From NCBI GenBank assembly GCA_035538335.1, contig DATLKN010000038.1, positions 1 to 64,000 on the forward strand: a stretch of 64,000 nt of DNA, read 5' to 3'. The notes below the pieces were generated by a model that was not told where the DNA came from, did not search any database, and saw only the letters and a list, made by a program, of their open reading frames with translations. The translations under genes were made by a program, and so were the position numbers. Source of the stretch: AP-15 sp035538335. Its GTDB lineage: Bacteria; Pseudomonadota; Alphaproteobacteria; ATCC43930; CGMCC-115725. Below are positions 43,372-53,966 of this stretch, one piece after another. How positions within the stretch are numbered: position 1 is the first letter of the stretch; every line of letters begins with the position of its first letter.

Positions 43372-44169
43372 CTATAGGCTGAACCTCTCGCCGAGGTAGA
43401 CGCGCCTGACATCGGCGTCGGCGACGATCTCGGCGGGTTCGCCCTCCCTCAATACCGCGCCTTCGTGCAGGATATAGGCGCGGTCGACGATCTCGAGGGT
43501 TTCGCGGACATTGTGGTCGGTGATCAAGACGCCGATGCCGCGATCCTTCAGATGAACGACGAGATCCCGGATGTCGGCGAGCGCGATCGGGTCGATGCCG
43601 GCGAGCGGCTCGTCGAGCAGGATGAAGTGCGGTCGCGTGGCGAGCGCACGGGCGATCTCGCAGCGCCGCCGCTCGCCTCCCGACAGCGCCATCGCCGGGG
43701 CGCGGCGCAGATGGGTGATCGAGAACTCGGCGAGCAGCGCGTCGAGCATCGCCTCGCGCGTTTCCCGATCGGGTTCGGCGACCTCGAGAATGGCGCGCAG
43801 GTTCTGCTCGACCGTCAGCCCGCGGAAGATCGAGGCCTCCTGCGGCAGGTAGCCGATCCCGAGGCGGGCGCGCCGGTACATCGGCAGGTCGGTGAGGTCC
43901 CGCCCGTCGAGGCTGACCGTGCCGGTGTCGGCCGCGATCAGCCCGATGATGATGTAGAAGCAGGTCGTCTTGCCGGCTCCGTTCGGGCCGAGCAACCCGA
44001 CCACCTCGCCGCGCTGCACCGAAACATTAACGTCCCGCAGGACCGGCCGGCCCTTGAACACCTTGCCGAGCCCCCGCCCCGACAGCCCGCGATTGTCGGC
44101 AACCAGGCGCGGCCGGCTCTCCGGCCGCGCGGCGGCGCCGAGAGAGAAGAAGGGCTCGCCTCCGCGCAT
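43372..44169 (-). CDS. lptB: LPS export ABC transporter ATP-binding protein LptB, 265 aa
   Basis: Walker A GPNGAGKTT, signature LSGGERRRCEIAR and Walker B FILLDEPLAGIDP. The body beginning GRGLGKVFKGRPVLRDVNV matches LptB. An N-terminal extension of about 30 residues is present. The lptA stop overlaps the start; a GTG one codon earlier (44172) is an alternative. LptB powers LPS extraction with LptFG, which are elsewhere. Confidence 0.95.
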   Translation of the reverse strand: MRGGEPFFSLGAAARPESRPRLVADNRGLSGRGLGKVFKGRPVLRDVNVSVQRGEVVGLLGPNGAGKTTCFYIIIGLIAADTGTVSLDGRDLTDLPMYRRARLGIGYLPQEASIFRGLTVEQNLRAILEVAEPDRETREAMLDALLAEFSITHLRRAPAMALSGGERRRCEIARALATRPHFILLDEPLAGIDPIALADIRDLVVHLKDRGIGVLITDHNVRETLEIVDRAYILHEGAVLREGEPAEIVADADVRRVYLGERFSL

Positions 44170-45125
44170 CACGGCTTGCCCGCGGCCGGATGGGTGGGCG
44201 CCGGCTGGGGCTGGCGCACGAGCAGCGCCTGCACGCGCGGGTGCGGGCCCCCGGGGTTGGCGACCGTCATCATCCGGCTGATGTTTCGATTGAGATCCAT
44301 CACCGCATATTCGCCGCGGATCGTATCTTCGCCATGCGTGATCGTGACGTGGTGGAGCAGTGTGACGATGCCGGTCTTGGCGTTGTACACGCCGTAATCG
44401 CCGCGCCCGGTATCGGTCGGAGTCGTCACCACGACATGGCCTTGCGCGTCGACCCGGCTGATCCGCGATTCTTCCTCATTCGGGCGCGCCGCCGGCGTCC
44501 CCGCTTTGGCCGGGGCCGCGGGCTTTACGGCGGCCTTGGCGCCGCTTGCCGAGTTCTTTTCCATGTAGGCGGTCAGGATGTCGGCGCGGATGCGGCGGTC
44601 GGCGCGCACCGCGACCGCATCGCCGCGGGCGACCGCCACCTGCTTCTGATCGTACCATTCGAGGCTGTCGCGCGCCGTCACGACGTCTTGCGGGGTCGTC
44701 ATCTTTAGCCCCTTGCCGGTGACGACGACGATGCCCTTATCGACATCGTAGACGGCATGGTCGCCGACCACTGTCTGCGTCGGGCCCTTGAGCAGCACGT
44801 GGCCGTCGGCGTCGATGCGGTAGATCTGCGTATCGCCGCCGAGACTGCCGGACCCAGAGTTTGCCGCGGCCGGCGCCGGCGATGGCGGCGCGCCCTTGAC
44901 CCGGCGGTAATAGGCGGTCAGCGTGTCGGCGTGCACCTCGGTCGATCCCCGCGTCGCCACCGCGTGGCCGCGGGCGATGTAGACCTGCTGGTCCTGTTGC
45001 CACTCGATGCCCGAATCGGCCTGGATCTGGACCGGCTGGTTGCCGGTGCCGCCGCCGAGAGAAAGCCCCTGCGCGAGCGCGGTCGGCGGCACGAAGAGCA
45101 GCAGCAGGAGGAACAGAGTTTTCAT
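44169..45125 (-). CDS. lptA: LPS transport periplasmic protein LptA, unusually long with two OstA modules, 318 aa
   Basis: Signal peptide MKTLFLLLLLFVPPTALAQG. The mature protein carries two similar OstA/LptA beta-jellyroll modules, each with the sequence order x-W-x-x-Q-V-Y-I/V-A-R-G-x-A-V-A followed by ADxLTAYxR/E and DADGHVLLKG / DAQGHVVVTT. A Pro/Ala-rich linker joins them. Typical LptA is about 180 aa with one module. Overlaps lptC and lptB by four bases or fewer. Confidence 0.92.
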   Translation of the reverse strand: MKTLFLLLLLFVPPTALAQGLSLGGGTGNQPVQIQADSGIEWQQDQQVYIARGHAVATRGSTEVHADTLTAYYRRVKGAPPSPAPAAANSGSGSLGGDTQIYRIDADGHVLLKGPTQTVVGDHAVYDVDKGIVVVTGKGLKMTTPQDVVTARDSLEWYDQKQVAVARGDAVAVRADRRIRADILTAYMEKNSASGAKAAVKPAAPAKAGTPAARPNEEESRISRVDAQGHVVVTTPTDTGRGDYGVYNAKTGIVTLLHHVTITHGEDTIRGEYAVMDLNRNISRMMTVANPGGPHPRVQALLVRQPQPAPTHPAAGKP

Positions 45126-45895
45126 CGCCGACCCGTGCCGTCGTCCAGGTCTTCCGGCGGGTGCGGCTTGGCGCCGGGCTGCGGCACGGCTGCGGCCTCG
45201 ATCGCCGCGGCGGTCCTCGCCGTCCCAGGCGGCAGGGCGGCCGGCGGCGCCGCCGGCCGCGTCATCCTGCCGCTCTTGAGGAATACCGTGGAGTGTCCGG
45301 TAAAGATGACCGTGTCGCCCTTATTCAGAATGCGGAAGCCCTCGCCGGTCACGTCGCCGTCCGGCCCGTGACCGACCACCCTGTCATGGCCCTCGGCGGA
45401 ATTGTCGGCGAAATTCAGGTGCGCGGTCGAGGTGCGAAAATGCGTACCGTCCCGGCGGACGAGATCGACTTGGCCGAACAAGTCGAGCAGTTGCGCCTGC
45501 GACTGGTACATCCCGGTCGCGGCGCTGACGAAGATCGGGTCGCCGTGCGCCGTCACCATATGCGACTTCGGCTCTTTCAACGACAGCAGATCGTTGCGGT
45601 CCGGGATCTGCCGGGCGACTGCGGCTGTCACGGTGTAGGGCCGGTTGCTGCGGTCGAGACCCTCATAGCGCGGATCGACCATCGTCAATTCGCGCGCTGC
45701 CCGCAGATCGATCGCCGGGAGCCCGAGGCCGACGCTCTCGATCATCGGCCGCAGCCGCGGCCAGGCCGCGACGAGCAGCAACAGCGCCACCCCGAGCGCC
45801 GGCAGCAACAGCCGCAGCAGCGCCACACGCCGGCTGTAGCGGTCGCGCGACAGGCGCGATACGCCACCGGCCAACGGACGTCCGGCGGCGTTCAT
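45122..45895 (-). CDS. lptC: LPS export protein LptC, 257 aa
   Basis: Bitopic inner-membrane protein. One helix (LLRLLLPALGVALLLLVAAW) follows a basic N-terminus, then the periplasmic LptC beta-jellyroll with LTMVDPRYEGLDRSNRPYTV. The C-terminal Pro/Ala-rich tail of about 40 residues is an extension. Both ends overlap neighbours by ATGA, forming the coupled unit kdsD-lptC-lptA-lptB. Confidence 0.9.
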   Translation of the reverse strand: MNAAGRPLAGGVSRLSRDRYSRRVALLRLLLPALGVALLLLVAAWPRLRPMIESVGLGLPAIDLRAARELTMVDPRYEGLDRSNRPYTVTAAVARQIPDRNDLLSLKEPKSHMVTAHGDPIFVSAATGMYQSQAQLLDLFGQVDLVRRDGTHFRTSTAHLNFADNSAEGHDRVVGHGPDGDVTGEGFRILNKGDTVIFTGHSTVFLKSGRMTRPAAPPAALPPGTARTAAAIEAAAVPQPGAKPHPPEDLDDGTGRR

Positions 45896-46890
45896 GCGAC
45901 CCCCGCGCGCAGGCAGTCGTGCATGTGGAGAAAGCCGGTGGGTGAGCCGCCGTCGTCGACCACGAAGAGCGAGGTGATGGCCGACCGGTTCATCAGCCCC
46001 AGCGCCTCGGCCGCCAGCGCCTGGGCCGAGATCGTCCTCGGATCGCGATGCATGATTTCGGCGACGCCGCACAGCAGCAGCGCATCGCTCATGTGGCGGC
46101 GCAAATCGCCGTCAGTGACGACGCCGACCAGCTTTCCTGCGCCGTCGCAAACGCCGACGCAGCCGAAGCTCTTCGCGGTCATCACGAGGATCGCCTCGGA
46201 CATCCGCGCCTGCGACCCGACGATCGGGACCGCCGCCGCCCGGTGCATGATGTCGCCGACCCGCAAAAGCTTGCGCCCGAGCTTGCCGCCGGGGTGCAAA
46301 ACGCGGAAATCGGACGACGAGAAGCCCTTGCGTTCCAAGAGCGCAATCGCCAGCGCGTCGCCGAGCGCCATCATCATCGTCGTCGAGGTCGTCGGGGCCA
46401 GCCCCATCGGGCAGGCCTCGGCCACCGGCGGCAACAGCAGCACGGCATCGGCCGCCTCGGCCAAGCTCGACCCGGCGCCGGCGGTGATCGCGACGAGCGG
46501 TATCTTGAAGCGCCGCGAGTAGGCGACGATGTCGGCGAACTCGGCGGTCTCGCCGGAGTTCGACAAGGCCAGGATCGCGTCCTGCGAGCCGATCATGCCA
46601 AGGTCGCCGTGGCTCGCCTCGGCCGGGTGGACGAACTGCGCCGGCGTGCCGGTCGAGGCGAGGGTGGCGGCCAGCTTGTGCGCGACGTGACCGCTCTTGC
46701 CGATCCCGGTGACGATGATGCGTCCCTTCGCCGCGGCGCACAAATCGGCGGCGCGGACGAATTCGGAATCGAGCGCCGAGGCGAGGCTCTCGAGACCGCT
46801 GATCTCGGCCCGAATGACGCGGCGCGCCACCGCGAGATCGTCGTCGCGGCGCGCCAGGCTGGCGTCAAGGGTCTCTAGCTCGCTGTGCAT
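45892..46890 (-). CDS. kdsD: D-arabinose-5-phosphate isomerase (KpsF/GutQ family), 332 aa
   Basis: First step of KDO synthesis (ribulose 5-phosphate to arabinose 5-phosphate). An N-terminal SIS domain contains GRIIVTGIGKSGHVAHKLA and HPAEASHGDLG, and two CBS domains fill the C-terminal half (VGDIMHRAAAVPIV and VAEIMHRDPRTI). The ATG at 46890 begins MHSELETLDASL. Coupled to lptC. Confidence 0.95.
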   Translation of the reverse strand: MHSELETLDASLARRDDDLAVARRVIRAEISGLESLASALDSEFVRAADLCAAAKGRIIVTGIGKSGHVAHKLAATLASTGTPAQFVHPAEASHGDLGMIGSQDAILALSNSGETAEFADIVAYSRRFKIPLVAITAGAGSSLAEAADAVLLLPPVAEACPMGLAPTTSTTMMMALGDALAIALLERKGFSSSDFRVLHPGGKLGRKLLRVGDIMHRAAAVPIVGSQARMSEAILVMTAKSFGCVGVCDGAGKLVGVVTDGDLRRHMSDALLLCGVAEIMHRDPRTISAQALAAEALGLMNRSAITSLFVVDDGGSPTGFLHMHDCLRAGVA

Positions 46891-46964
46891 CGAATGGTTC
46901 GGCAGCGCATTAAACAGACTATGGACCGCGCCCCTTTCCGGCGCAACGCGAGAGGCGGCGCGGG

Positions 46965-47576
46965 CTAATGGGCAAAGATGTCGGGTTCCACCCAACCGCC
47001 GAGATCGAGCAGCACCCGCTGCGGCAGGAAATCGAAGCAGGCTTGCGCCAGCGCCGTCCGCCCTTCGCGTGCCAGCATCGTGTCGAGCCGCGCGCGCAGC
47101 GCGTGCAGATGCAGCACGTCGGCGGCGGCGTAGCGCAGCTGTTCCTCGGTCAACTCGGGCGCGCCCCAATCGGAACTCTGCTGCTGCTTCGACAGATCGA
47201 CGTTGAGCAACTCCTTGCAGAGCTCGCGCAACCCGTGCTTGTCGGTGAAGGTGCGCACCAGGCGCGAAGCGATCTTCGTGCAGTAGGCCGGCCCCGCCAT
47301 CACCCCGAGATAACGGTACAGCGCCGCCAGGTCGAAGCGCGCGAAATGATAGAGCTTGACGATTGCCGGGTCGGCGAGCAACCGCTTCAGCCGCGGCGCC
47401 GCATAGGCGCCGGGCGCAAACTGCACGAGATGCGCATTGCCGTCGCCCGAGGACAGCTGCACGAGGCACAGCCGGTCGCGCCCGGGATTCAGCCCCATCG
47501 TCTCGGTGTCGATCGCGACGCAGGCGCCGAAATCGAGTCCCTCGGGCAAATCGCCGCGGTGGAGCGTGTGGCTCAT
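46965..47576 (-). CDS. RNase D-like 3'-5' exonuclease without HRDC domain, 203 aa
   Basis: DEDDy-type exonuclease. The acidic residues appear in AIDTETMGLN (motif I), YHFARFDLAAL (motif II) and YAAADVLHLH (motif III, Tyr and Asp). The tRNA-processing HRDC domain of full-length RNase D is absent, as in the short alphaproteobacterial form. Together with kdsD it precedes the lpt genes; the tRNA-Leu is just upstream. Confidence 0.9.
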   Translation of the reverse strand: MSHTLHRGDLPEGLDFGACVAIDTETMGLNPGRDRLCLVQLSSGDGNAHLVQFAPGAYAAPRLKRLLADPAIVKLYHFARFDLAALYRYLGVMAGPAYCTKIASRLVRTFTDKHGLRELCKELLNVDLSKQQQSSDWGAPELTEEQLRYAAADVLHLHALRARLDTMLAREGRTALAQACFDFLPQRVLLDLGGWVEPDIFAH

Positions 47577-47596
47577 GCGACGATCGCGCTGTGCGG

Positions 47597-47683
47597 TGGT
47601 GCCCAGGAGAAGACTCGAACTTCCACGAGCTTTCGCCCACTAGAACCTGAATCTAGCGCGTCTACCAATTCCGCCACCTGGGC
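47597..47683 (-). tRNA. tRNA-Leu (CAG anticodon)
   Basis: A complete cloverleaf reads leftward. The acceptor GCCCAGG pairs with CCTGGGC, the D-arm is GGCGGAATTGGTAGAC, and the anticodon stem is CTAGA/TCTAG with loop TTCAGGT. A long variable arm is present, as in class II tRNAs, with a T-arm containing GTTCGAGTC. The 3' CCA is encoded. It starts about 20 bp before the RNase D-like gene. Confidence 0.95.
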
Positions 47684-47904
47684 CAGCGAAGAAGGCGGAG
47701 ATAGATCCGCCCCCCGGCGATGTCAACCAATTCGCCGGAAATCTGTCGGTAACGCGTCATCTGTCCGGTCTTTGTAGCAGTTGATCTGTCCGGCTTGAAA
47801 ATCTGCCGGGCAGCGGAGGCCGCCGAATCGGGCTCTTTCGCCCACCCGCCGCGGCGTTATAAAAATTCGGCGGCAAACGGACCGCGAGACGCAGGAAGGA
47901 ACTC

Positions 47905-48849
47905 ATGCCCACTCACCGGACCTGCGTGCTCGGCGGATCGGGGTTCATCGGCCGCTATGTCGTCAAGCGGCTGGCGGCCCAGGGCAGTGTCGTGGCGGTC
48001 GGCTGCCGGCACGCCGAGGAAGCCAAGTTCCTGCGGCCGATGGGCAATGTCGGGCAGATCGCGACGCTCAACGTCGGGATCGGCGACGAGGAGCTGCTGC
48101 GCGCCTTCCTCGCCGGCAACGATTGGCTCGTCAATTGCGTCGGCATCCTTGCCGAGCGCGGCGCGCAGCGTTTCGAGCGGATCCACCACGAAGGGCCGGC
48201 GCGGCTCGCGCGGCTCGCCCGCGAAGCCGGCATCGAGCGTTTCGTGCATCTGTCGGCGATCGGCGCCGATCCGCGCGCGTCCTCCCGTTACGCGAAGAGT
48301 AAAGGGGAAGGCGAGCAGGCGGTGCGCGACGCCTTTCCGACCGCGACGATCCTGCGCCCGTCGGTCGTGTTCGGGCCGGAGGACCAGTTCTTCAACCGCC
48401 TCGCGCAGATGGCGATGCTGTCGCCGGTGGTGCCGCTGATCGGCGGCGGCGAGACGCGCTTTCAGCCGGTCTATGTCGGCGACGTCGCCGAGGCGGTGGT
48501 GCGGGCATTGGCCGATCCCGCGACCGCCGGGCGCACCTACGAGCTCGGCGGGCCGAAGGTCTACAGCCTGCGCGAACTGACCGAGCTGGTACTCCAGGAG
48601 ACTCGCCGGAAGCGGCTGCTCATCGACCTCCCGTTTGGCCTCGCCGCCTTGCAGGCGCGGCTGATGTCGCTGCTGCCGAGCCCACCGCTGACGCCCGACC
48701 AGGTCGAGATGTTGAAAGAGGACAATGTCGTCGCGCCGGGCGCGCTCGGCCTCTCGGCCCTCGGCATCGCGCCGACCGCGGTCGAGGCGATCCTGCCGAC
48801 CTATCTCGACCGCTTCCGCCGCGGCGGCTGGTACGAGCGGCGCCCCTGA
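47905..48849 (+). CDS. NDUFA9-like atypical SDR (complex I accessory-type NAD(P)-binding protein), 314 aa
   Basis: Nucleotide-binding motif GGSGFIGRYVVKRLA at residues 10-24, and ERFVHLSAIGADPRASSRYAKSKGEGE in the middle, the hallmark of NDUFA9-type atypical SDRs. The C-terminal half has LRELTELVLQETRRKR. In mitochondria the homologue is a complex I subunit; in alphaproteobacteria the homologue is encoded alone, and a link to complex I or ubiquinone biosynthesis is likely but unproven. AGGAAGGAAC precedes the ATG. Confidence 0.88.
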   Translation: MPTHRTCVLGGSGFIGRYVVKRLAAQGSVVAVGCRHAEEAKFLRPMGNVGQIATLNVGIGDEELLRAFLAGNDWLVNCVGILAERGAQRFERIHHEGPARLARLAREAGIERFVHLSAIGADPRASSRYAKSKGEGEQAVRDAFPTATILRPSVVFGPEDQFFNRLAQMAMLSPVVPLIGGGETRFQPVYVGDVAEAVVRALADPATAGRTYELGGPKVYSLRELTELVLQETRRKRLLIDLPFGLAALQARLMSLLPSPPLTPDQVEMLKEDNVVAPGALGLSALGIAPTAVEAILPTYLDRFRRGGWYERRP

Positions 48850-48913
48850 CCCGCTTTCGCCGCCCCCGACGATCGGCTAGGGTCCGGCGATCACCGACAT
48901 GCGGGAGCATAAA

Positions 48914-49407
48914 ATGGCGGCCGAGCTCGAAAACACGATCTATCTCGATTTGGCCCAAGGCCGCGTCGTCGTCGCGCTGCGCCCCGACCTGGCGCCGGCG
49001 CACTGCGCCCAGATCAAAGCGCTGGTGCGCCGCGGCTTTTACGACGGCCTCGCCTTCCATCGGGTGATCCCGGGGTTCATGGCGCAGACGGGCGACCCGC
49101 TCGGCAACGGCACCGGCGGCTCGGGCAATCGGCTGCAGGCCGAATTTTCCGCAGCGAAGCATGTGCGCGGCACCCTGTCGATGGCGCGCGCCGCCGATCC
49201 GCACAGCGCAGACAGCCAGTTTTTCATCATGTTCGCGCCGGCACCGCACCTCGATGGCCAATACACCGTGTGGGGCGAGGTCGTCTCCGGCATGGAATTC
49301 GTCGATGCGATCAAGCAAGGCGACCCGGCGCGCAACGGCAGCGTCGCCCAGCCGGACCGCATCGTCACGATGCGTGTCGCCGCCGATATCGGGACCGCCG
49401 CCGCTCC

Positions 49408-49411
<4 letters not shown>
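48914..49411 (+). CDS. Cyclophilin-type peptidyl-prolyl isomerase, 165 aa
   Basis: Cyclophilin core: FHRVIPGFMAQTGDPLGNGTG is the signature and contains the catalytic Arg, followed by GTLSMARAADPHSADSQFFIM. No signal peptide, so cytoplasmic. The ATG at 48914 has GGGAG seven bases upstream, better than the ATG at 48899. Its stop overlaps the ampG start. Confidence 0.93.
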
Positions 49412-50743
<1,332 letters not shown>

Positions 50744-50766
<23 letters not shown>

Positions 50767-51079
50767 TGAAATCGTAGGGCCCGACGCCCTGCACCAGGAG
50801 AAATCTGGTATCGCCAGCGGAGCGGTTCGAGATCAGATGCGCCGTCTTCGCCGGAATGCGGTAGGTCGCTCCGGCCGAGAGTGCCTGCCGGTCGGCCGGC
50901 GCGCGCGTCTCGATCGACAGCGTGCCCTCGGTCACGAGATACCAGTCGGCGACGTTGCTGTGGAAATGCCAGGGAATTTCCTCGCCCGGCGCGAGCGTGA
51001 AGATGCGCGCCTGCACGTCGCTGCCGACCGCGATCGACTCGACCGATTTGACCGTGTATCCCGGGTTCTCCGCCATCAT
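50744..51079 (-). CDS. Small cupin-domain protein, 111 aa
   Basis: Single cupin: motif 1 in PGEEIPWHFHSNVADWYLVTEG (HxH and Glu-like position), motif 2 near IPAKTAHLISN. Likely metal-binding; function unknown. Two adjacent ATGs open the gene. It is followed upstream on the same strand by the YgjP-like gene after 16 bp and overlaps the end of ampG. Confidence 0.82.
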
Positions 51080-51095
51080 GCCCTCCTCCGCCGGA

Positions 51096-51809
51096 TCAGC
51101 CGTAGCATAACAGAGTGCTGCGGTTGCGCCTGAGCCATGCGCGCGCCTGCGCGCTGTTCGGCGACAGCCGCTCGACGATCTGCCAGAAACGCTTTCCGTG
51201 GTTCATCTCGGCGAGGTGCGCCACCTCGTGCGCGACGACATAGGCAAGCACGCTTTCAGGCGCCAGGATCAGCCGCCAGCTGAATGAAAGATTGCCCTTC
51301 GAGGAGCAGCTGCCCCAGCGGCTCTTGCCGTCGCGCACGCCGATGCGCGCCGCCTTGCGGTCGATCGCCGCGGCGAGCGGGCGCACCCGCCGCGCCAATT
51401 CCACCCGTGCCGCCTGCCCGAGGTGATCGCGCACCCGCCGCGCCAGATGCGCGCGGTCGCCGCGCACGCGGATCTCGCCCGCGACAATCGCGACCGGCGG
51501 CGCCGCCGGATCGGTTTCGACGACGATGCGGTGCGGCAGCCCGAGGATCGGCACGACCGCGCCCTCGGCGAAGGGCACGCGCTCGGGCAATGCCCGCAGT
51601 CGGGCGAGCACCCAGCCGCGCCGTTCGGCGAGAAAGGCGAGGCCGCGCGCCCGGCTGACGCCCTTCGGCAGCACCAGCTCGACCTGCCGCGCCGCCGCAT
51701 CGACGCGCAGCACGAGGCGCCGCGCCCGCGCGCTGACGCGCAGCCGGACGGCGGCCTCGATCTCCTGCGCCCCGCTGTCGAGCCGCAACAGCTCGCGCGC
51801 GTTTCCCAT
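51096..51809 (-). CDS. YgjP-like M48-type zinc metallopeptidase, 237 aa
   Basis: DUF45/YgjP family. The zinc motif HEVAHLAEMNHGKRFW shows HExxH plus the third ligand region, and SRWGSCSSKGNLSFSW is the second family motif. Cytoplasmic; physiological substrate unknown. The protein has an N-terminal beta-rich half before the peptidase domain. Spaced 37 bp from cobB. Confidence 0.88.
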   Translation of the reverse strand: MGNARELLRLDSGAQEIEAAVRLRVSARARRLVLRVDAAARQVELVLPKGVSRARGLAFLAERRGWVLARLRALPERVPFAEGAVVPILGLPHRIVVETDPAAPPVAIVAGEIRVRGDRAHLARRVRDHLGQAARVELARRVRPLAAAIDRKAARIGVRDGKSRWGSCSSKGNLSFSWRLILAPESVLAYVVAHEVAHLAEMNHGKRFWQIVERLSPNSAQARAWLRRNRSTLLCYG

Positions 51810-51846
51810 GCCGCATTCTAACGCGGCGGCAGGGCGCCGCGCAGCA

Positions 51847-53169
51847 TCAGCGGCGGTCGATCAGATGAACGAAGGAACCGGCGACGTTGCCGCGCCGCAG
51901 CCCGGCCGGCCCGAGACCGCGCCCCGCCGCATCGCTGGCGCGAAACAGCGAATCGGCGCCCTTCTCCCGCACGACGGCCGCGTAGTGGAATTCGTGGCCG
52001 CGATAGACCGCGCCCCTGGGGCCGAGCGGGCCCGCCTGCGTCAATCCCACCTCGCGATAGCCGAGAAGCCGCTTCTTCTCGGCAAAGCTCGTCGCGAGCG
52101 GCAGCAGCCCCGCCATCGGGTGGGCGCGCCCGTCGGCGTCGATCAGGCTCTCGCCGAGCACCATGTAGCCGCCGCACTCGCCGTAGACGGGCTTGCCCTC
52201 GCCCGCCGCCCGGCGCAACCCGGCGAGAAAGGCGTGCGCCGCGGCGAGCCAGCCCGCATGCAGCTCGGGGTAGCCGCCCGGCAGGAAGACCGCATCGGCC
52301 GACGGATCGGGCGGTTCGCCGGCGAGCGGCGAGAAAAAGGCGAGCGCGGCGCCCTGCCTTCGCCAGCCTTCAAGGATGGCCGGATAGAGAAAGGCGAAGG
52401 CCGCGTCCCGCGCCACCGCGATGCGCCCGCCCAATGCCGGCACCGGCGGCGACGCCGCAGCCGCGGGCGGCAGCGCCGCCGGCCGCGCCAGGCCGATCAG
52501 CCGGTCGATGTCGAGAAAGCGGCCGACCTGCGCGGCCGCCCGTTCGCATAAGGCCTCGGCATCGGCGATCTCGCCGGCCGCGACGAGCCCCAGATGCCGC
52601 GACGGCATGGCGAGCGCCGGATCGGCCGGCAGCGCGCCGAGACAGGCCAGAAGCGGCAGATGGCGGGCGACGGCGCTCGCGAGCAGCGCCGCGTGCCGCT
52701 CCCCCGCCACCCGGTTGAAGACGACGCCGGCGAGCGGCACGCCCTCGCCGTGCAGCGCGAAGCCGCGCAACAAGGCGGCGATGGAGGCGCCCTGCCCGCG
52801 CGCATCGACGACGAGGATCACGGGCCAGCCGAGTGCGCGGGCGAGGGAAGCGGTCGAGCCCGCCTCGCCGTCGGCGCCGGCGCCGTCGAAGAGCCCCATC
52901 GCGCCTTCGCACAACACGATGTCCGCTCCTTCCTCGAGCCCGCCGACGAGCGAGGCCAGCGTCGCTTCGCGCATCGCCCAGAGGTCGAGATTGAGGCAAG
53001 CGCGGCCACTCGCCGCGGCGTGAAAGGTCGGATCGAGATAATCGGGGCCCGCCTTCGCGGCGGCGACGGAGAGGCCGCGGCGCACGAGATGGCGGACGAG
53101 GCCGAGCGTCAGCAGCGTCTTGCCGCTGCCGGAAGCGGGCGCCGCGACGATGAGGCCGCCCGGCCTCAT
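51847..53169 (-). CDS. cobB: Cobyrinate a,c-diamide synthase, 440 aa
   Basis: The N-terminal ATP-binding domain starts IVAAPASGSGKTLLT, with KAGPDYLDPTFH and EGAMGLFDG following. The C-terminal glutamine amidotransferase domain contains PGGYPELHA and the nucleophile region YGECGGYMVLG, and ends with EFHYA. It amidates the a and c carboxylates of (hydrogeno)cobyrinic acid. Its start overlaps the cobA stop (ATGA). Confidence 0.95.
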   Translation of the reverse strand: MRPGGLIVAAPASGSGKTLLTLGLVRHLVRRGLSVAAAKAGPDYLDPTFHAAASGRACLNLDLWAMREATLASLVGGLEEGADIVLCEGAMGLFDGAGADGEAGSTASLARALGWPVILVVDARGQGASIAALLRGFALHGEGVPLAGVVFNRVAGERHAALLASAVARHLPLLACLGALPADPALAMPSRHLGLVAAGEIADAEALCERAAAQVGRFLDIDRLIGLARPAALPPAAAASPPVPALGGRIAVARDAAFAFLYPAILEGWRRQGAALAFFSPLAGEPPDPSADAVFLPGGYPELHAGWLAAAHAFLAGLRRAAGEGKPVYGECGGYMVLGESLIDADGRAHPMAGLLPLATSFAEKKRLLGYREVGLTQAGPLGPRGAVYRGHEFHYAAVVREKGADSLFRASDAAGRGLGPAGLRRGNVAGSFVHLIDRR

Positions 53170-53963
53170 GGCGGCTCGCGCGGCGCCTCGGGCGGCAGCC
53201 AGGCGAGCGCGGCGTGCAGGCGCACGACGTTGCCGACCGCGATGATCGCCGGCGTCTCCATTCCGGCCGCCCGGTCGGCGGCTTCGGCGAGGGTCGTCAC
53301 CAGGACGCGCTGCGCCGGCGTCGTGGCGCGGCTGACCACAGCCACCGGCTCGTCCGGCGGCCGCCCCGCCTCGATCAGCCGCCGCGCGATGTTCCGCAGA
53401 TGCTTCAGGCCCATGTAGAAGACGAGCACCGGCGCGCCGCGGGCGATCGCCTGCCAATCGAGCGCGTCGGGCAGGCCGCCGTCGCTGTTGTGCCCGGTCA
53501 GGAGCGTCACGGCCGAGTTGGTGTCGCGGTGCGTCAGCGGGATGCCGGCATAAGCGAGCCCGCCGATGCCGGCGGTGATCCCCGGCACGATGCGGAACGG
53601 CACTTGCGCCTCGGCGAGCGCCAGCGCCTCTTCGCCGCCGCGCCCGAAGACGCAGGGGTCGCCGCCCTTCAGGCGCAGCACCCGGCGCCCGGCGCGGGCG
53701 AGGCCAACCAGACGCGCCGAGATGTCCGGCTGGCGGGGCCCCGGCCGGCCGCCGCGCTTGCCGGCAAACTCAAGCGCCGCCTCCGGCCGGGCGAGAGCGA
53801 GGATGCGCTCGTCGACGAGCGCGTCGTAGACGACGCTGTCCGCTTGCCCGAGGGCATAGAGCGCCAACACCGACAGCAGACCCGGGTCGCCCGGCCCGGC
53901 GCCGACCAGCCAGACGCTGCCCGCGGCGAATTCCGGCAATGCCAAGCGCGCGCTGTCGATCAC
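53166..53963 (-). CDS. cobA: Uroporphyrinogen-III C-methyltransferase, 265 aa
   Basis: SUMT making precorrin-2. SAM-binding motif GAGPGDPGLL at residues 21-30, VVYDALVDERIL and LKGGDPCVFGRGGEE are visible. The ATG at 53963 begins MIDSARLALPEFAAG. A decayed second copy of its first 86 bases lies at 56145-56229. It heads the leftward cobA-cobB pair; the TA island begins in its upstream region. Confidence 0.95.
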   Translation of the reverse strand: MIDSARLALPEFAAGSVWLVGAGPGDPGLLSVLALYALGQADSVVYDALVDERILALARPEAALEFAGKRGGRPGPRQPDISARLVGLARAGRRVLRLKGGDPCVFGRGGEEALALAEAQVPFRIVPGITAGIGGLAYAGIPLTHRDTNSAVTLLTGHNSDGGLPDALDWQAIARGAPVLVFYMGLKHLRNIARRLIEAGRPPDEPVAVVSRATTPAQRVLVTTLAEAADRAAGMETPAIIAVGNVVRLHAALAWLPPEAPREPP

Positions 53964-53966
53964 GAA

